A stretch of 64,000 nt of DNA from Isoetes taiwanensis (GCA_021234155.1 JAJEKV010000002.1:43761203-43825202); one strand, 5' to 3'. Shown: positions 1 to 12,505, numbered from the stretch's first letter. Numbers and translations: made by a program. Notes: generated by a model from the letters alone, not told the origin.

Positions 1-1
1 T

Positions 2-148
2 GCTTTAAGATCTCGTATAAACCTAGAGACACTTGATGCAACAATGTTGGTCTCATTATATGATGAACCATTTCATTCCATAGATTGGCAAGCATGTTTT
101 AATGATTGGTATACAACATGTAGGAGAGCAATGCCGCTCATTAGTTGA
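2..148 (+). pseudogene. C-terminal end of a hAT-like transposase or zinc-finger-derived protein (partial)
   Basis: A reading frame is open from the window edge and ends in TGA at 146-148 (48 residues). The stretch with TLDATMLVSLYDEP and then DWQACFNDWYTTCRRAMPLIS-like residues resembles the C-terminal tail of hAT-derived proteins annotated in plants as TTF-type or zinc-finger MYM/862-like, where a 'TLDA.M..S' segment closes the dimerisation domain. The family call comes from memory of that motif and is tentative. The N-terminal part lies outside the window. Confidence 0.4.
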
Positions 149-375
149 TCTATTTATCCTCTTTTTTGAGTTATAATGCGATATCTTTGTTCTATATTTT
201 TTTATTAAAATTTTGGATTCTGTCATTTTAAATTTTTGTTTGGCATTTGAAAGGTTGGAATTTGAGAATTTTGTGTCATGCGAAAGACATAAAATTAATT
301 TGCCTGTCCGTCAAATTTTAATACCGCTAAAATCATCACACTTATTTTTGCCCTATGGCTGCGCTTGTCAATTTA

Positions 376-3300
376 TCATACGAAATAGGTCATTCCTAGC
401 TGAAACAACTTATTTGGTGGAATGTTCATAGTTTCTGCAGGTGGCCTGCAGTTCCTGCTTAGAAATGCATAAAAATAATTTATGACTAGCTTTTTGAAGA
501 AGAATGAATCCTTTTTTGCTCTTACATCTCCATGGGCGAGCATATATACCATGCCAGTCTTCCAATTGCTATGCAAGAAATCAATCTCATCATATGCTGA
601 CATCCCTGTAGGGCAGCTCAGCCTGCTATACTCAGCTTCACTTTCCTCAGCATCAGTATGGCATGTCAACAATGGCATTAAAAGTGACTCCTTTGATGGG
701 CAGCTCTCTGGGTCTTTGCCAAATTTAAAATCCTTGCCAAGTACTTCACGCAGCAAGAATATCTCAAGCATCTCGATAAGAATTTTCTCAAAGCTCTCTG
801 TTGTCTCCGTTCTCGTGTCCCTGTAACCATATCTGACAATGCATCTGTAGATATGATAATCTCTTGGACCAAGGCGGCGTATTAGCACCCTCTCTGCCTG
901 AGGTACAGTTGCAACAGGCAGATATCTAATACAAACAAGGACTATGATAGAAGGGGTTGCTGGAAGATTTGTAATAAATTGGTGAAATGCACCTGGTATA
1001 CCACGGATGAGCTCATTGTACATCAAGCCAATTCTTGGAACTCTAACTGTCTTAAGGTTTGGACCTTGTTCAGATATCCATTCCATTGGAAGCTTGTGGC
1101 GAACTTCATATTGATACTTCATCCTTTTACCATAATGCCAGACATACATTAATGTAAGTAGGCATGCTGAAAAAGCAAGTGGAACCCATCCCCCTTCTGG
1201 AACTTTACATAGGACGGATGACAAATAAAATAACTCAATGGAACCAAATAATGCGAAGAAACATAAGGCTAAGAAAATATTAATCTGCCAAATCATGATC
1301 ATGATCAAAGTCACTAGTGTTGTTGTCACAACCATTGTGGCCACCACAGCAATACCTGCAAACAAAAGCCCTATCCAGGATCACACATTTATTCTTGAGA
1401 TCATGGAAAAGCATATTTTGGACGTTGGATGGTGGTCCTGTAACTAACTTTACATGATTTCACTAATCTTGATGCACTACTGTTCATTCGAACTTTAGTT
1501 TATCTCCTTGTAGGATTGTTGCACGTCACTGTGTGAAACTAACCCATATTCCCCCACTTATGCCTTAGTAGCTCATCATTCCAGAAAGACATAAGATGAA
1601 TTCAACTTACCATATGCATTTCCAAGCTGTGTAGTACTCTTGAAGCCAGCAGTCAAGCTTACAGTAGCAATCATAATGAGCCAATTAATCTCTGGAATAT
1701 AAATCTGCCCAGGAAAACGCTTAGAGGTATGGACTATGTTAACACGAGGAAAGCATCCTAGTGACTCTGCCATCTTCATGACTGAGAAGCTTGCAGAGAT
1801 CATTGCTTGACTTGCAATGATTGCGGACAATGTTGCCACTACAAATATAGGCCAGAAGAAGAAACCTGAAAATCGAAATCAGTCAGTATCTGCAAGACCA
1901 TTGTTGATAGGGAAGATTCATGAGGTCTAAACTAATTACATCAGATGGCATAATTAAGATTGCAAATTGATAGGCCAGAGAATGTTTATTATTCAAATGA
2001 TCCCATTCCCAAGCAAGATATTCCTAGAATTTATCTTCTTCCTATCATATGATCAATTATTATGAAGTAACTCCACCAATTTGGTACCGAGTGCTAAATA
2101 TAGACTTGCCTGGAATTGATTTATAGAAGGTATCTACCACATCTTCTGGATGATGCTGCAAATAGGATGCCTGGCCTGCATAGCACAAAATCAAGGAAGG
2201 CAGAACTAGAGCCGTGAATGCAACCTGATATGCAGAGAACTTCTGTCAGTACAAGAAATTGTGGACAATTTGTCTACAACACATGAACAAGTTGACTTCG
2301 GTGTTGGCATTTATGTTATGGGAAGATATTGTGATGACCATCTATACCATCTTCTTCAAAATCAAAGTTAATACACTACAAGGCTAGATGTCACCATGTA
2401 TCACATCTGCATCTTTAAGAAGTACTAATTGTACTTACATTCATGCTATCTCCTCTTCACTAAGTTATAACTCATTTAGCTCCAGTGCAGAAGTTCCCGC
2501 AACTAGAGGGGGTTCTTCCCCAGTGGAAGTTTCTATTCCTATAAGGTAATTCTTCCGTTCTGATCTTGCTCTTTGAACAATGATAGACATCTTGGGACAC
2601 TCAAGAGTCAATTCCTCATTAATACTGATTCCTTGGATTATGCATTGAAAAGATAGGCCATGCAGAAATAGCCTGATGGCAGATCACAGAACCCTGGCAT
2701 GCATATGCTCATGTATCATTGAATCCTTCTGCAGTAGCTGTCAGTTCATAGCTCTAATTGGCTCTGATTCCTCAGAAAGTATGTATTAAGTATTGCTTCC
2801 GATTGCCATTCATTGCTCTTACATTCATGATCTCAAGCTACTTGTGCTACGAACTTACCCAATCCACAAGGGATCAAGTGGAATCTAAGTTGGGCACAGG
2901 AGTTTCGTAATTTATGGCCAAAGCCAGTATACAGTGGTTCAAGCTGGTTAACAGTAGGTCATATGAATTGCAAAGAAACTTTTACTGTTTAAACATCCAT
3001 TACCTGGATAGATCTTACAGAGAAGTGTCCCAGGTCTGCAAACATAGCTTCAGTGCCTGCATAAACTGGATACATATCATTTTCTAGCCCTATTACTGTG
3101 ACATACCTTAGAAAAAACTTTCACATAAAATTTTGCACCTGTTATACAAAGGACAATGCCACCTAGGGATATCCAGCCTTGCTTGCCATTGTTTTTGAAA
3201 TAAACAAAAATATATTTAGGATTTAGCGCCCGAAAAACTAATGGATCATAATTGATTATATTGTAGAGTCCAGTGATGCCAATACATATGAACCATATTG

Positions 3301-4409
3301 ACAATGCTGGTGCAAATGCGAATCCCACTTTGGATGTCCCAAACCGTTGAAGCAAAAATAAGCCGATGAGGATAATTATTGACGTAGTCACAACAACATC
3401 TAAAAAAGGTGAGACATCACAAGCTGAGGAACTTGCCTCATCAAAGAAAATTGACGCGGAAGTGACGAACCTTGACTCAAATTCGGGATCGCAACTTTCA
3501 AGCCACTCACAGCAGATAAGACTGCAAAATCAAGATATCAATAACTAGGGATAGAAATATATGGAATATTGATCACTCTTTACCAGAAATTGCTGGGGTG
3601 AGTGTCCCATCTCCAATAATCATGGAAGTACCAAGCAAGGCAAGTAGTAGAAGACAATTTTGAAGTGCAACACTTTTCTCAATCCTTTCCTTGATTAAAG
3701 CAGCCCTTTCAAATGCATTACTAGGAGCCTGAAGCTTGTAAGTTGACAATCTCCGGTCTGTTGGATGTGGTTTTGTAACCAAACCAACGTTTGCATGTCT
3801 GCTTATTAAAGAGAAGAGAGCAAACGTGCCACCTGATGAGTTCTTTCAGGTTAATACAGAGCACCTTTCCAAGGCTCCTTCCTATTAAAAACATACCTTC
3901 TCCATCGTCGTTTGCCCACAAAACAATGAGAACATATTTGCATAAGGGAAGAAGAATTAAGGTATATAAGATAAGAGATAAAGCACCCATAAGATCATTC
4001 TCTGGGTGCATGAGACCAGAAGGAAATGCACTAGTGAATACATAAAGAGGGGATGTCCCCATGTCACCATAAACAACTCCAACTGTTTGGAATGCCAAAC
4101 TGAACAAGGCAAAGGCTGAAACCTCCTGCCGAAATGTGCAAAATGTTATGCACTTCATAAAAGGTAGAATGCTTCAACAGGAAAACTGGTTACCTGCCCT
4201 CTTTTATGTGCGTCCATGCCTGGTACATCCATAGCTGCATCTTCTAAAGAATCATTCTTCGATGTCAGCCTTGTCAGCTTCTTTTTCCAATATTCTACTG
4301 CATCTAGCTGTGCATCTATTCCAATGTGGCAATTTTCTTCCTCAAACTTGATGTCTTCCATGACTCCCTTGACATCAGTCTTCCGCTCCTCAATTTCAAT
4401 ATCTTCCAT
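376..4409 (-). CDS. KUP: KUP/HAK/KT potassium transporter, KUP12/KUP7-like, nine coding exons
   Basis: This is a membrane H+-coupled K+ transporter of the KUP/HAK/KT family. I read nine exons: 4409-4194, 4125-3897, 3832-3584, 3521-3471, 3399-3139, 3056-3004, 2224-2110, 1865-1611 and 1355-376. All join in frame to 2409 bp, or 802 residues; Arabidopsis KUP12 is a little longer. The pore segment GDMGTSPLY is at about residues 92-100, GDGTLTPAIS at about 222-231, and TEAMFADLGHFSVRSIQ spans exons 5 to 7. The long cytosolic tail ends in KKLVINYFYAFL and GMTYFV, as in the KUP7/KUP12/KUP13 group. The acidic, Lys-rich N-terminus also fits that group. Intron 7 uses a GC donor (CAG/GCAAGT at 2110-2108); all other introns are GT-AG. 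The 71-bp intron at 3400-3470 is short. The start is uncertain: ATG 4409 is used, but an upstream ATG at 4568 opens a frame that meets a TAG just before this exon, so a 5' leader intron or an extra exon is possible. No frameshift or stop was found. Confidence 0.93.
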
Positions 4410-5355
4410 AGATCCTCTGCTAAGATTTCCGATATTTCCAAGAGTTGGAGTTTGCTGCTACTTTTCTGGCAAAGGAGCCATGCCCAGATAGAGAAGAATT
4501 AGGTAGTTACACATAGAAGAAAGACCTGGTCTTCTGGACAATGAATCCATCACCCCATCAATTCCCATTGTTCGATTAAGACAAACTGGAAATCAACGCA
4601 ATCACGAATCGGCCACAAAACATCGATAAATAATGTAGGCAAGTTGAGAATGGAGAAAAATTGTATGGATCTTTTTGGGTTTGTTTGTTTTGTCCGCATT
4701 AGATATTTGTGGGTGTGTGGCTATACTCATCTGCAGCCAAATTTTTGAACTTCTTTTTCGAACAGTGGTCTGCTGTAACACACAAATGGTTGATTATGGC
4801 AATAACATTGAGGCAATGGAGACAACATGCATATCCTACAAATGTGACACTGATTCCTTGTCCCGCTGATATTCTAGACAGCCTTACTACTTGTTGAAAT
4901 GCCCGGGAAGTTTTGAATTAACAATTGCTGCCATGGAAACCTAACTAAGAAAGCTGTATGGAAGTGCAATGACAGTTTATAACAGCATATATTGGACTAC
5001 CATGACATTATATATTCACCCTCTTAGAACATGCATTACCCTCTTAAATGCTGTGGACGACATGCATTACAAATATACAGTAATTTTATGGATTTTGTGT
5101 ATATGTTGTGTTTCAATGGTTCTAATGACATGTATTTTATTTTTTTCAATGGTCAATTAATGGAAACAAGAAAAAATGAACATAAGGTTACACTTAGACG
5201 GGTGTACAAAGCACAAAAGTGCGTATGATATAGATGCACTACAATGAAATTGAGGGTTACACATTAAAGAGATACAAGTTGGTGCCATGTATGGCTTCAA
5301 GGCACTTGGGATGCCATTCCCGCATAGACCAGCGGTGTTCCGCAACCGGCATTAG
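4410..5355. other. Upstream region of the K+ transporter; no gene seen
   Basis: AT-rich sequence between two divergent-to-tandem minus-strand genes. It should contain the leader and promoter of the transporter. Short frames on both strands have no recognisable composition or motif. The 3' flank of the Cys-rich gene (about 5160-5355) has several TGTAA/AATG-type signals but no clear poly(A) signal. Confidence 0.5.
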
Positions 5356-5625
5356 CTAGGAGGAGGTCGGGCCACGCCGGAATGGAAAATCAAGTGACTT
5401 GAAGCCACAGTTCTGCTCCGGATCCCAGCGCAGATGCACCACCTCCTCCATGGCGTTGGTCAGAGGGTCGGGATGCTCAGCCATCCCACTGCACCAGCCA
5501 TCCATAGGGATGCCACGGTTGTGGCATTTCCAGAGGTCCAGACAGTTCATCTTGCAGGTGATCCATTCCTGGCAATTGGTAGGCATCGTGCAGTTCTCGT
5601 TCAAACCGGCCGCTGCCATACTCAT
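5356..5625 (-). CDS. Cys-rich 89-residue protein of unknown function
   Basis: This is not a family I recognise. The frame stays open upstream to 5706, but ATG 5625 (MSMAAAGLNENC) is preferred because a TATA box lies 39 bp upstream of it and would place the transcript start inside the longer frame. The protein has seven Cys, in the pattern C-x6-C-x5-C-x3-C-x5-C and then two more. It has Trp-rich segments (EWITC, DLWKC, GWC) and an acidic HLRWDPEQNCGF segment near the end. No signal peptide or membrane helix is visible. The region is markedly more GC-rich than its flanks. The opposite strand is also open, so strand choice rests on the promoter. It may be a small plant gene or an exon of a larger one. 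Confidence 0.45.
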   Translation of the reverse strand: MSMAAAGLNENCTMPTNCQEWITCKMNCLDLWKCHNRGIPMDGWCSGMAEHPDPLTNAMEEVVHLRWDPEQNCGFKSLDFPFRRGPTSS

Positions 5626-5663
5626 GGTCGCCAAAGGGTGTCTCAGCTTCGCCCACTGCTCGT

Positions 5664-5671
5664 CTTTTATA
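5664..5671 (-). promoter_or_regulatory. TATA box of the Cys-rich gene, with upstream CCAAT and ACGT boxes
   Basis: The minus strand reads CTATAAAAG here, about 39 bp upstream of ATG 5625. Upstream are an inverted CCAAT box (5703-5707) and a CCACGTCGG motif (about 5719-5728), a G-box/ABRE-like ACGT core. The spacing fits a core promoter with a short leader of about 14 nt. Confidence 0.5.
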
Positions 5672-5707
5672 GCCCAACCGACGGGAACCCTGTCGACGTG
5701 GACCAAT

Positions 5708-6480
5708 CAGAAAAATCGCCGACGTGGTTGCAATGCAAGGCCATTTCTAACTTGGGAATCTCTTCTCACGCCGCATATCTAGCCATGGTACCTTCTGACA
5801 CTTCCTTTTTATGATCTCCCACTTCGAGTTGCCTGCATTCAATGACATTCCTTCCTTTCAAGCCCGTCAGAAATTAATGTTTGTACCTTCGCCAGCTGTC
5901 ACATCAGATCATTCACGTTTCATCTCCACCGTTCATAGCTTTTCCCTTAACTGCCTGGGGACTTAGCCAAATTTTTGCCTCGCCTTCTTCGCATCTATCG
6001 CCACCTTGCACCATCAACGGTTGATGTTTCCTCCTCATCACGCCCTTTCGCAAACACTTGTGCGCCCTAAAACCTTTTCGTCTATCTTCGTTTTCGTCTT
6101 CTGCTGTCCACCCTCCGGCTTCTCAACCAGTTGTTCCCGTTCCTTTCCGATAAGTGTAATTTGATCACCATATCTACAAGGTGTCGTTGCATTGAATGTA
6201 GTTCAGACTATGGATGTTATAAGTTAGGTTGTGAGCTTCTGTTAAAAGTTTTTTAATATTATTGTATGTTCGTTGATTGTTGATTATTATTTGTAATTGT
6301 AGTACAATTATCTAAAGCTACAAAATTTAATTTGTATTTTTTGATTTTTCTAGTTAAAAAAAAATAGCCAAGTAAAAGTTTATAGTACATAATTCAAAAG
6401 TTTCGCCAAGTCTAAATATATATAAATGTAATAATAATAATAACTTTAGCCAAATTTATATCATAAAATACTATAAAATT
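5708..6480. other. No gene recognised; GC-rich then very AT-rich
   Basis: 5708-6160 is mixed-composition sequence without a supported frame. 6170-6480 is strongly AT-rich and looks like an intron in front of the coiled-coil frame. A pyrimidine-rich acceptor ending in CTTCAG lies at about 6562-6576, so the true exon may start near 6577. Confidence 0.35.
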
Positions 6481-7572
6481 TTGAAAAATAGCCAAACCAT
6501 TTTTTATGAAAAAATATATAGTATGCTTAATTTTTTCCCTGATGAAATTGATCGCATCCGTGTAGCACCTTCTTCAGGCTCTGACACTTCTGTAGGTGCT
6601 CACCTTCAGGCCATCATCCGTCATTATCTTCCTGTCACCCGCCCAGGGTCCCCTTCCACTTCTCATACATCCACTCATCAATCCTTTCATTCCCTTCCTC
6701 ACAACCAGCAGGCTGAGACTTCACGCCCTCATCTTTCTCCTGGTCATGCTCAACATCAAGAAAAGCCTATTAATGTCTCCTTTTCCTCCACGGAATCCAT
6801 GCCCTCCATTTCTCATCATGCTTCTCAGACGTCACAGACACATCACCAACAGGGACCTCCACCTCCACCTCCTCGCCAAGCCCTGTATCAATACCAGCAA
6901 GATGTCCAAGCTGTTGTTCTCAAGCTTCAGGACTCACAAGAAGTCTTCATGAATGGTGTTCAAGCCTACTTGGAGGCCACGGAAGCCGTTCACAGGGATC
7001 TTCAAGTTGCCAACACGCAAGTTCAAACCTTGGAAGACAAACTTCAACAGAAGCACGAGGCTCTCTTACAGACCCGTGAAGCTCTCAAGACTGCGCAAGA
7101 CCAGACCACCCTCCTTGCTGATCAACAGGCTCAGATACAATCCACAATTCAAGAATTGCTTGAGCAGAACAAAGCCAAGGATACACTTCTGGGTGATAAG
7201 GAAAAAGCCATTGCAGATCTTAATACCATGTACACGGAGCTGTCTCAAAATTACCACGCCCAAGTTCAAGAGCTCAAGGAGCGCAACGAGCAGCTCCCCT
7301 CTCTCCAGGACCAACTGACCATGCTGCAAAGTCAGGTCACATTTCTTCAGACTCAGCTTACAGAAGCACAGAAACAAAAAATCATTGATGATGCAGAGAT
7401 TGCCACGCTCCGACTCCATACTCCTGTGCAATCCTCTTCACAGGGCACGCTTCCTCACAAACGGTTGCGTGATCAGTCACGTCTCCTGCTGGAAAAGGAT
7501 AATCAGATCCGCGACTTAGAACATCAACTCCAGCAAGCTGTTCAATCCGCAGAAGAAGCCCAAAATAAACAG
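6481..7572 (+). pseudogene. Coiled-coil protein gene cut by the Copia insertion
   Basis: An open frame of about 365 residues precedes the insertion point at 7572. Residues 60-130 are Ser/His/Pro-rich and end in a PPPPPP run. Residues 135-365 are a long Gln/Glu/Leu-rich coiled coil with heptads and no visible catalytic motif. The natural stop is lost: the frame continues 25 residues into the truncated LTR and stops at 7648. The first codons lie in AT-rich, intron-like DNA, so the annotated ATG is doubtful and an acceptor near 6576 is more likely. It could be a host gene or a structural protein of another transposon; I cannot name it. Sequence beyond the Copia element at 12981 does not continue the same frame directly. 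Confidence 0.5.
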
Positions 7573-8190
7573 GATAACACTATTGCAACAATCTTAGTCA
7601 TTAATTCTCAATCATATCTCAAGAACTTAGTTGGTTTCAAGTATCAATAAGATCTTCACAAGTGCAATGGAAGCCACATTATGGTCACTAATTCCATGCA
7701 TCAAGATCTCATGAACTTCCCCTTAATTAGATAACCTTAAAACCACTAGAAATCAATAGTTCATATATGTTGCAATTTACTGTAGCAGACGTATTGATGT
7801 GAACACTGTAGCAAGCCTTCGATCTTCCTTGTTTGAGACGGATTTGAGCCTATCCTTATTTGAATACCTTCCTAATGATCTTCTTCTGCTTATATCAGTG
7901 TAATCCGGCGGTTTCGACTTTCTTTTCCCAGCAAAACTTCGTCAATGAATTATCCCACAGACGTTTTCCTTTGAGTTCAATATTCGATGGCACTACTAGA
8001 ATATTCAACGCAATATAACCATTGCATTATGAAACCATTAAAACTTCGTCATTTTCAATCATTAATAATTTATACTTCAACAGTTCTCAATTTGTAGTTG
8101 CCCTAATATGATCCTGTAGCTTGTATTAACCTGTTCATTCTCATTGACATGTCTGACTACAAACAATATGACATGATTAGTTTCTCAACA
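7573..8190 (-). repeat. 3' LTR of the Copia element (outer end truncated)
   Basis: The element-side start is TGTTGAGAAAC (minus strand from 8190), directly after the polypurine tract. 7574 to about 7981 matches 12565-12976. The end expected from the other copy (a GGATATAACA terminus) is missing, so the LTR stops abruptly at the coiled-coil gene. Confidence 0.85.
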
Positions 8191-8202
8191 TTCTTCCCCT
8201 TC
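8191..8202 (-). other. Polypurine tract of the Copia element
   Basis: The minus strand reads GAAGGGGAAGAA immediately before the LTR start TGTTGAG, the usual plus-strand priming site of plant Copia elements. Confidence 0.7.
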
Positions 8203-8243
8203 ATGTCATATTCATGTTTTCACCTGTAAACATAATCTGTTGT

Positions 8244-11200
8244 CTAAGTGCAGTAAACCTCTTTTCTGCTAAAACCTTTGTAAGAATGTCTGCTAGTAGC
8301 TGTATTAATATAATTGACCTGTATCAAACCCTTACATACAACATCTCTAATAAAATGCATCTCCAATTCTATATGTTTTGATCTTTCATGCATTATTGGA
8401 TTCTTAGTCATGGCTATACAGCTTGTGCTATCACATAACATTTCACTAGAATCTGGCTGCTCAACTCCAAGTTCTAATATTAATCTTCTTTCCCAAATAA
8501 GCTCCTTTGCACATAATGTGGCTGAGGCATATTCAGCCTCTGCTGTTGACAACGCTATGGATGACTGCTTTTTGCATTTCCATGCTACTGGACCTCCTCC
8601 AAGCATCATTAGGTATCCTGAAGTGGACTTTCTTGCATCCAAATCCCCTGCCCAGTCAGCATCGCAGTCAATACTAAGTTTTTTGAGTTGTATGAGATTC
8701 CCATATCCATGGTGCCCTTCAAATACCTTAGAACTCTTTTGGCAGCAACCCAATGATCCCTTCCTGGATCATTGTTATATCTACTAAGCATATTGACACT
8801 GTGAGCAATATCTGGTCTTGTACAGTTAGCTACATAAGCCAGACAACCAGTCAAAGATCTATAAGGAATCTTTTCCATAGCCTTTCTCTCCTCATCACTT
8901 TTAGGACACATGTCTAGTGAAAGCTTGCATCCTGGTACAGCAGGGGTTTTGCTAACATTACACTCTTTCATATTGAATTTTTCCAGCATACCTCTGATCT
9001 GTTCCTTTTGGGTTAAGATAATCATACCGTCATCCCTTTTTCTTGTAACCTCAATTCCTAGGAACTTGGTCAATTCTCCTAGATCCGACATTTCAAATCT
9101 GCTATTTAATAAACTTTTGCACATTGACAAACATTTAGTACCCTTGGCTACCATAACATTATCATCAACATATAAAGCAATAATGCACCAGCCACTTTGA
9201 CATTCAAATTTGTACAAATTCCCATCATTTGCTAATTTGATAAATCCTTGTTCAATAAGAAAAGTGTTCATGCATTTATACCATTCTCTGGGAGACTGTC
9301 TCAAACCATACACTGCTCTTTTTAATTTCCAAACTTTTCCTTCCCCTTGTTCAAATCCTGGTGCTTGTTTCATAAAAATCTCTTCCTCTAGTTTTGCATT
9401 CAAAAAGGCAGTTTTGACATCCATGTGATGCACTTCTAAATCATATGCATTTGCCAAAGCCAATAGCATTCTGACACTATTCATTTTAACCAATGGAGAA
9501 AACGTTTCATCAAAATCTTGACCCTTTTTCTGAGAAAAACCCTGAGCTACCAGTCTAGCTTTATATCTAGATGTTTTCCCATCTGCTCCAGTTTTGATTC
9601 TGAAAATCCATTTGTTTCCTACTATAGTTCTCCCTTCTGGTTTGTTAACTATCTCAAAAGTATTTGTTCTAATGAATGAATCCATTTCTTCCTCCATAGC
9701 ATTCAGCCACAGAGTTCTATCCTTAGAAACTAGAACATCATCAAGTGTCTTTGGTACTTCAGGATTTAGAAACATCAAAATCTCAAATATGATGTTTACC
9801 TCATGCTCCTCTTTATCTTGAAGTCTTTTACTTCTTCCAGTTTCATCATGACCATGTAATATTGTATCAAATTTTGCACCAGCTTGCAACCTTTGAACCT
9901 CTGTCATTCTTTTCCTTTTCTCTTGTGGTGGTTGAACTATAGGCACTGATTCTTCTACTTGTTCTGTGTTCAATGATTCTTCTTCATGTCCTGTTAAGGA
10001 ATCTTCAATTTTCTCTTGCTGTTCTGTGTATGTATCAGATCCATCATCATCATCATCTGCATTAATCTCATCAACTTTATTAGTAGACTCAGTCCTAATA
10101 TTATGCTCCACTAGCTTGGTATCTTCAGATAATTTTATAGGTTTAGATAATACCTTGTAGACTTGTCCTTCATCAAAGGTAACATCTCGGCTAACAATTA
10201 TTCTTCTAGCTTATGGATCATACAATCTGTAAGCTTTAGATTGATTATCATATCCTACAAGGTATGTAATTAGAGCCCTATCATCCAACTTCTTTCTATT
10301 TTCTTTAGGAATATACACAAATGCCAAGCACCCATATATTCTCAACTTATCATAGTTAGGTTTCTTTCCTGACCATAGCATATCAGGAATTCCTCCTTGC
10401 AGACTCACGGATGGTAGCATGTTCTGAATGCTCACAGCAGTTTGGACTGCTTCCTCCCACAAGAAGTTTGGAAGGCCTGCCAATTTCAACATGCTTCTGA
10501 CAGCATTTAGAATTGTCCTATTCTTCCTCTCAGCAACACCATTTTGCTGAGGGGAATGACTACAAGTAAGTTGTCTTTTAATGCCCTTATTTTTCCAGAA
10601 TATTTTGAACTCTCTGGAGAGGAACTCACCCCCTCTGTCAGACCTTAGGCATTTAATCCTTCTGCCTGTTTCAGTCTCCATCTCATTTACAAATTGTTTG
10701 AATTTTTCAAATGCAGCATCCTTTGTCTTAATGCAGTATACTTTAGTCTTTCTGCTAAAGTCATCTATTAAGGTCATGAAGTACCTTTTTCCACTTAAGC
10801 TGACAACATTGAGAGGCCCACACAAATCAGTGTGTATCAAATCCAATATGCCCTTTGCTCTAGCATTTGTTTTCTTAAAGGGCAACCTGTTGTGTTTTCC
10901 AAGCATGCATCCCATGCATACTTGTTGTTCAGATTGACTTGTATTTGCATTGATAAATCCCTCCTTGTTTAAAACCTCTATTGTTTTAGGATTAACATGA
11001 CATAACCTTTCATGCCAGATTTTCAGATTTGGATATGTTAACAAATTAATGCTGGAGAATAAATGTTGTTTGCATAATCCATACAAGTTTCCAACTCTTT
11101 TCCCCACAAACATCTTTTTATTTCCAAGAAAGATATTACAACAGAGTTTTTCAAACACAACTTTGTAACCAAGATCAACCAGCTGACATACTGAGATGAG

Positions 11201-11601
11201 ATTCCTTATTAATCCTGGTATGCACAACACATTTTTTAGTTTTACTGCCTTCCCTTCTAAATCAAACAGCTCCAAAACACTAGTACTCTCTATTTCTTTC
11301 ACATCTCCATTTCCAAACTGTACATGCCCTCCTTCTTTTCTCTGGTAGTTTTTAAGCATCCTTGAAGTCCCTGTTACGGATCTTTCAGCTCCTGAATCTA
11401 AGATAAGTGAGTCAGTGCCAAGATTTTTCTTTATCTTAGAACTAGATTTTATCATATTTACCTCAATGTCTTCATCTTGTTCCTCTTCTTCCAGAGTTGC
11501 CTCTCGAGCAATATTTAGACTAGGTTTTGCTTTTTGACCTCCACCTTTTTTACCTTCAAATCTTTTTGCCTTCCCTCGTTTTGGACTTGAGCAATTTGTT
11601 G
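8244..11601 (-). pseudogene. Copia pol: protease, integrase, reverse transcriptase and RNase H, disrupted
   Basis: The protease motif LDSGAERSVTG is near 11400. Integrase (about 11000-10450) has the HHCC zinc site (HERLCHV and CMGCMLGKH) and acidic residues in HTDLCGP, LRSDRGGEF and NGVAERKNRT. The reverse transcriptase reads WIFRIKTGADGK, then YVDDN, and the RNase H has the STAEAEY segment. Two defects are plain: an in-frame TAA at about 10211 between integrase and RT (YDP-stop-ARRIIVSRDV), and a frameshift near 8680 between RT and RNase H. The product would be a polyprotein that copies and integrates the element; here it cannot be made whole. Confidence 0.9.
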
Positions 11602-12471
11602 CTATATGCCCTTTACCCTCACAATTATAGCAAACAATCTCCTTGCCAATTTTAGGCCATTTGCTTTAAGGTGACCATAGCTGTCACAATTATAGCAAGG
11701 ACCAATTTGTTTTTTATCAAAACCTTTCTTTCCTTTTTTCTGTCTGACAAACATAACCTCTGACTCGTCTTCATCATCAGCCTTGGTCTGCTCAAACTCA
11801 GTCCTAATCATTCTAATTGCATGATCCTTTGACCTAGCCACATTTCTTAATAATGTAGCTAATTGTGTATTATGGGAAACTGCCCTAGAGATGGCTAGCA
11901 ACTGATAATCCTCATTTAACACAACTCCAGCTCCCTCTAAATCAGCAATTATTGATTCAAACTTTTCAAGAAATTCAGCAATATTGTCCTTTTCATATAA
12001 TTTTAACCTCCTTAACTGTTTTTCCAAGACATCTATTTGTGAAGATGACTTTTGTTCATAATTATCCAGCATGTATTTCCACATTTCTGCAGGGGACTTA
12101 CCTCTAAGCTTCAACTTGATCATTGTCCCCACCTTATGGCATATTATGGATTGAGCTTCCATAATTCTTGCCCTTTCCTCCAAGCTAGCTGCTGAAGCAA
12201 CTCCTCTTGCTTGGCTGGTAGCAGCTCCACCAGTTGCAGTTCCAAAAGATGTTGCAGCTCCACCACCTACAACAGAAGCTGAGGATGCACTACTGCTAGA
12301 TCCTTCTCCTCCAGAAACTTGAACAGCATTAGCCACATTAGGATCTACCAAGTACCACAACTTTTCAAACTCTAGCACCTCTTTTATACTTTGTTTCCAA
12401 ACCTGAAAGCATGTTTCCCCTTTGAACACTTCTATGGAATTTAAGAGGTTGGCTCCAAATCGAGTAGACAT
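11602..12471 (-). pseudogene. Copia gag, frameshifted in the zinc-knuckle region
   Basis: The frame starts 21 bp inside the primer site (MSTRFGANLLNS) and encodes a UBN2-type nucleocapsid protein, with an Ala/Gly/Ser-rich insert and a conserved EKQLRRLKLYE block. The first zinc knuckle CYNCDSYGHLKAN loses its last Cys, because a one-base loss near 11665 shifts the frame. The second knuckle (CYNCEGKGHIATNC) is readable in the next frame at about 11640-11590 and leads into protease. Confidence 0.88.
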
Positions 12472-12491
12472 CCTGCTCTCCTGGATTTATA

Positions 12492-12504
12492 GGCTCTGAT
12501 ACCA
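12492..12504 (-). other. Primer-binding site (initiator tRNA-Met type)
   Basis: The minus strand reads TGGTATCAGAGCC one base after the LTR end ATATAACA. This is the standard plant tRNA-iMet site for minus-strand DNA synthesis. Confidence 0.9.
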
Positions 12505-12505
12505 C

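Noticed and set aside
5399-5814. Two plus-strand frames opposite the Cys-rich gene
   Set aside because: No promoter or motif; open because of the GC-rich antisense composition.
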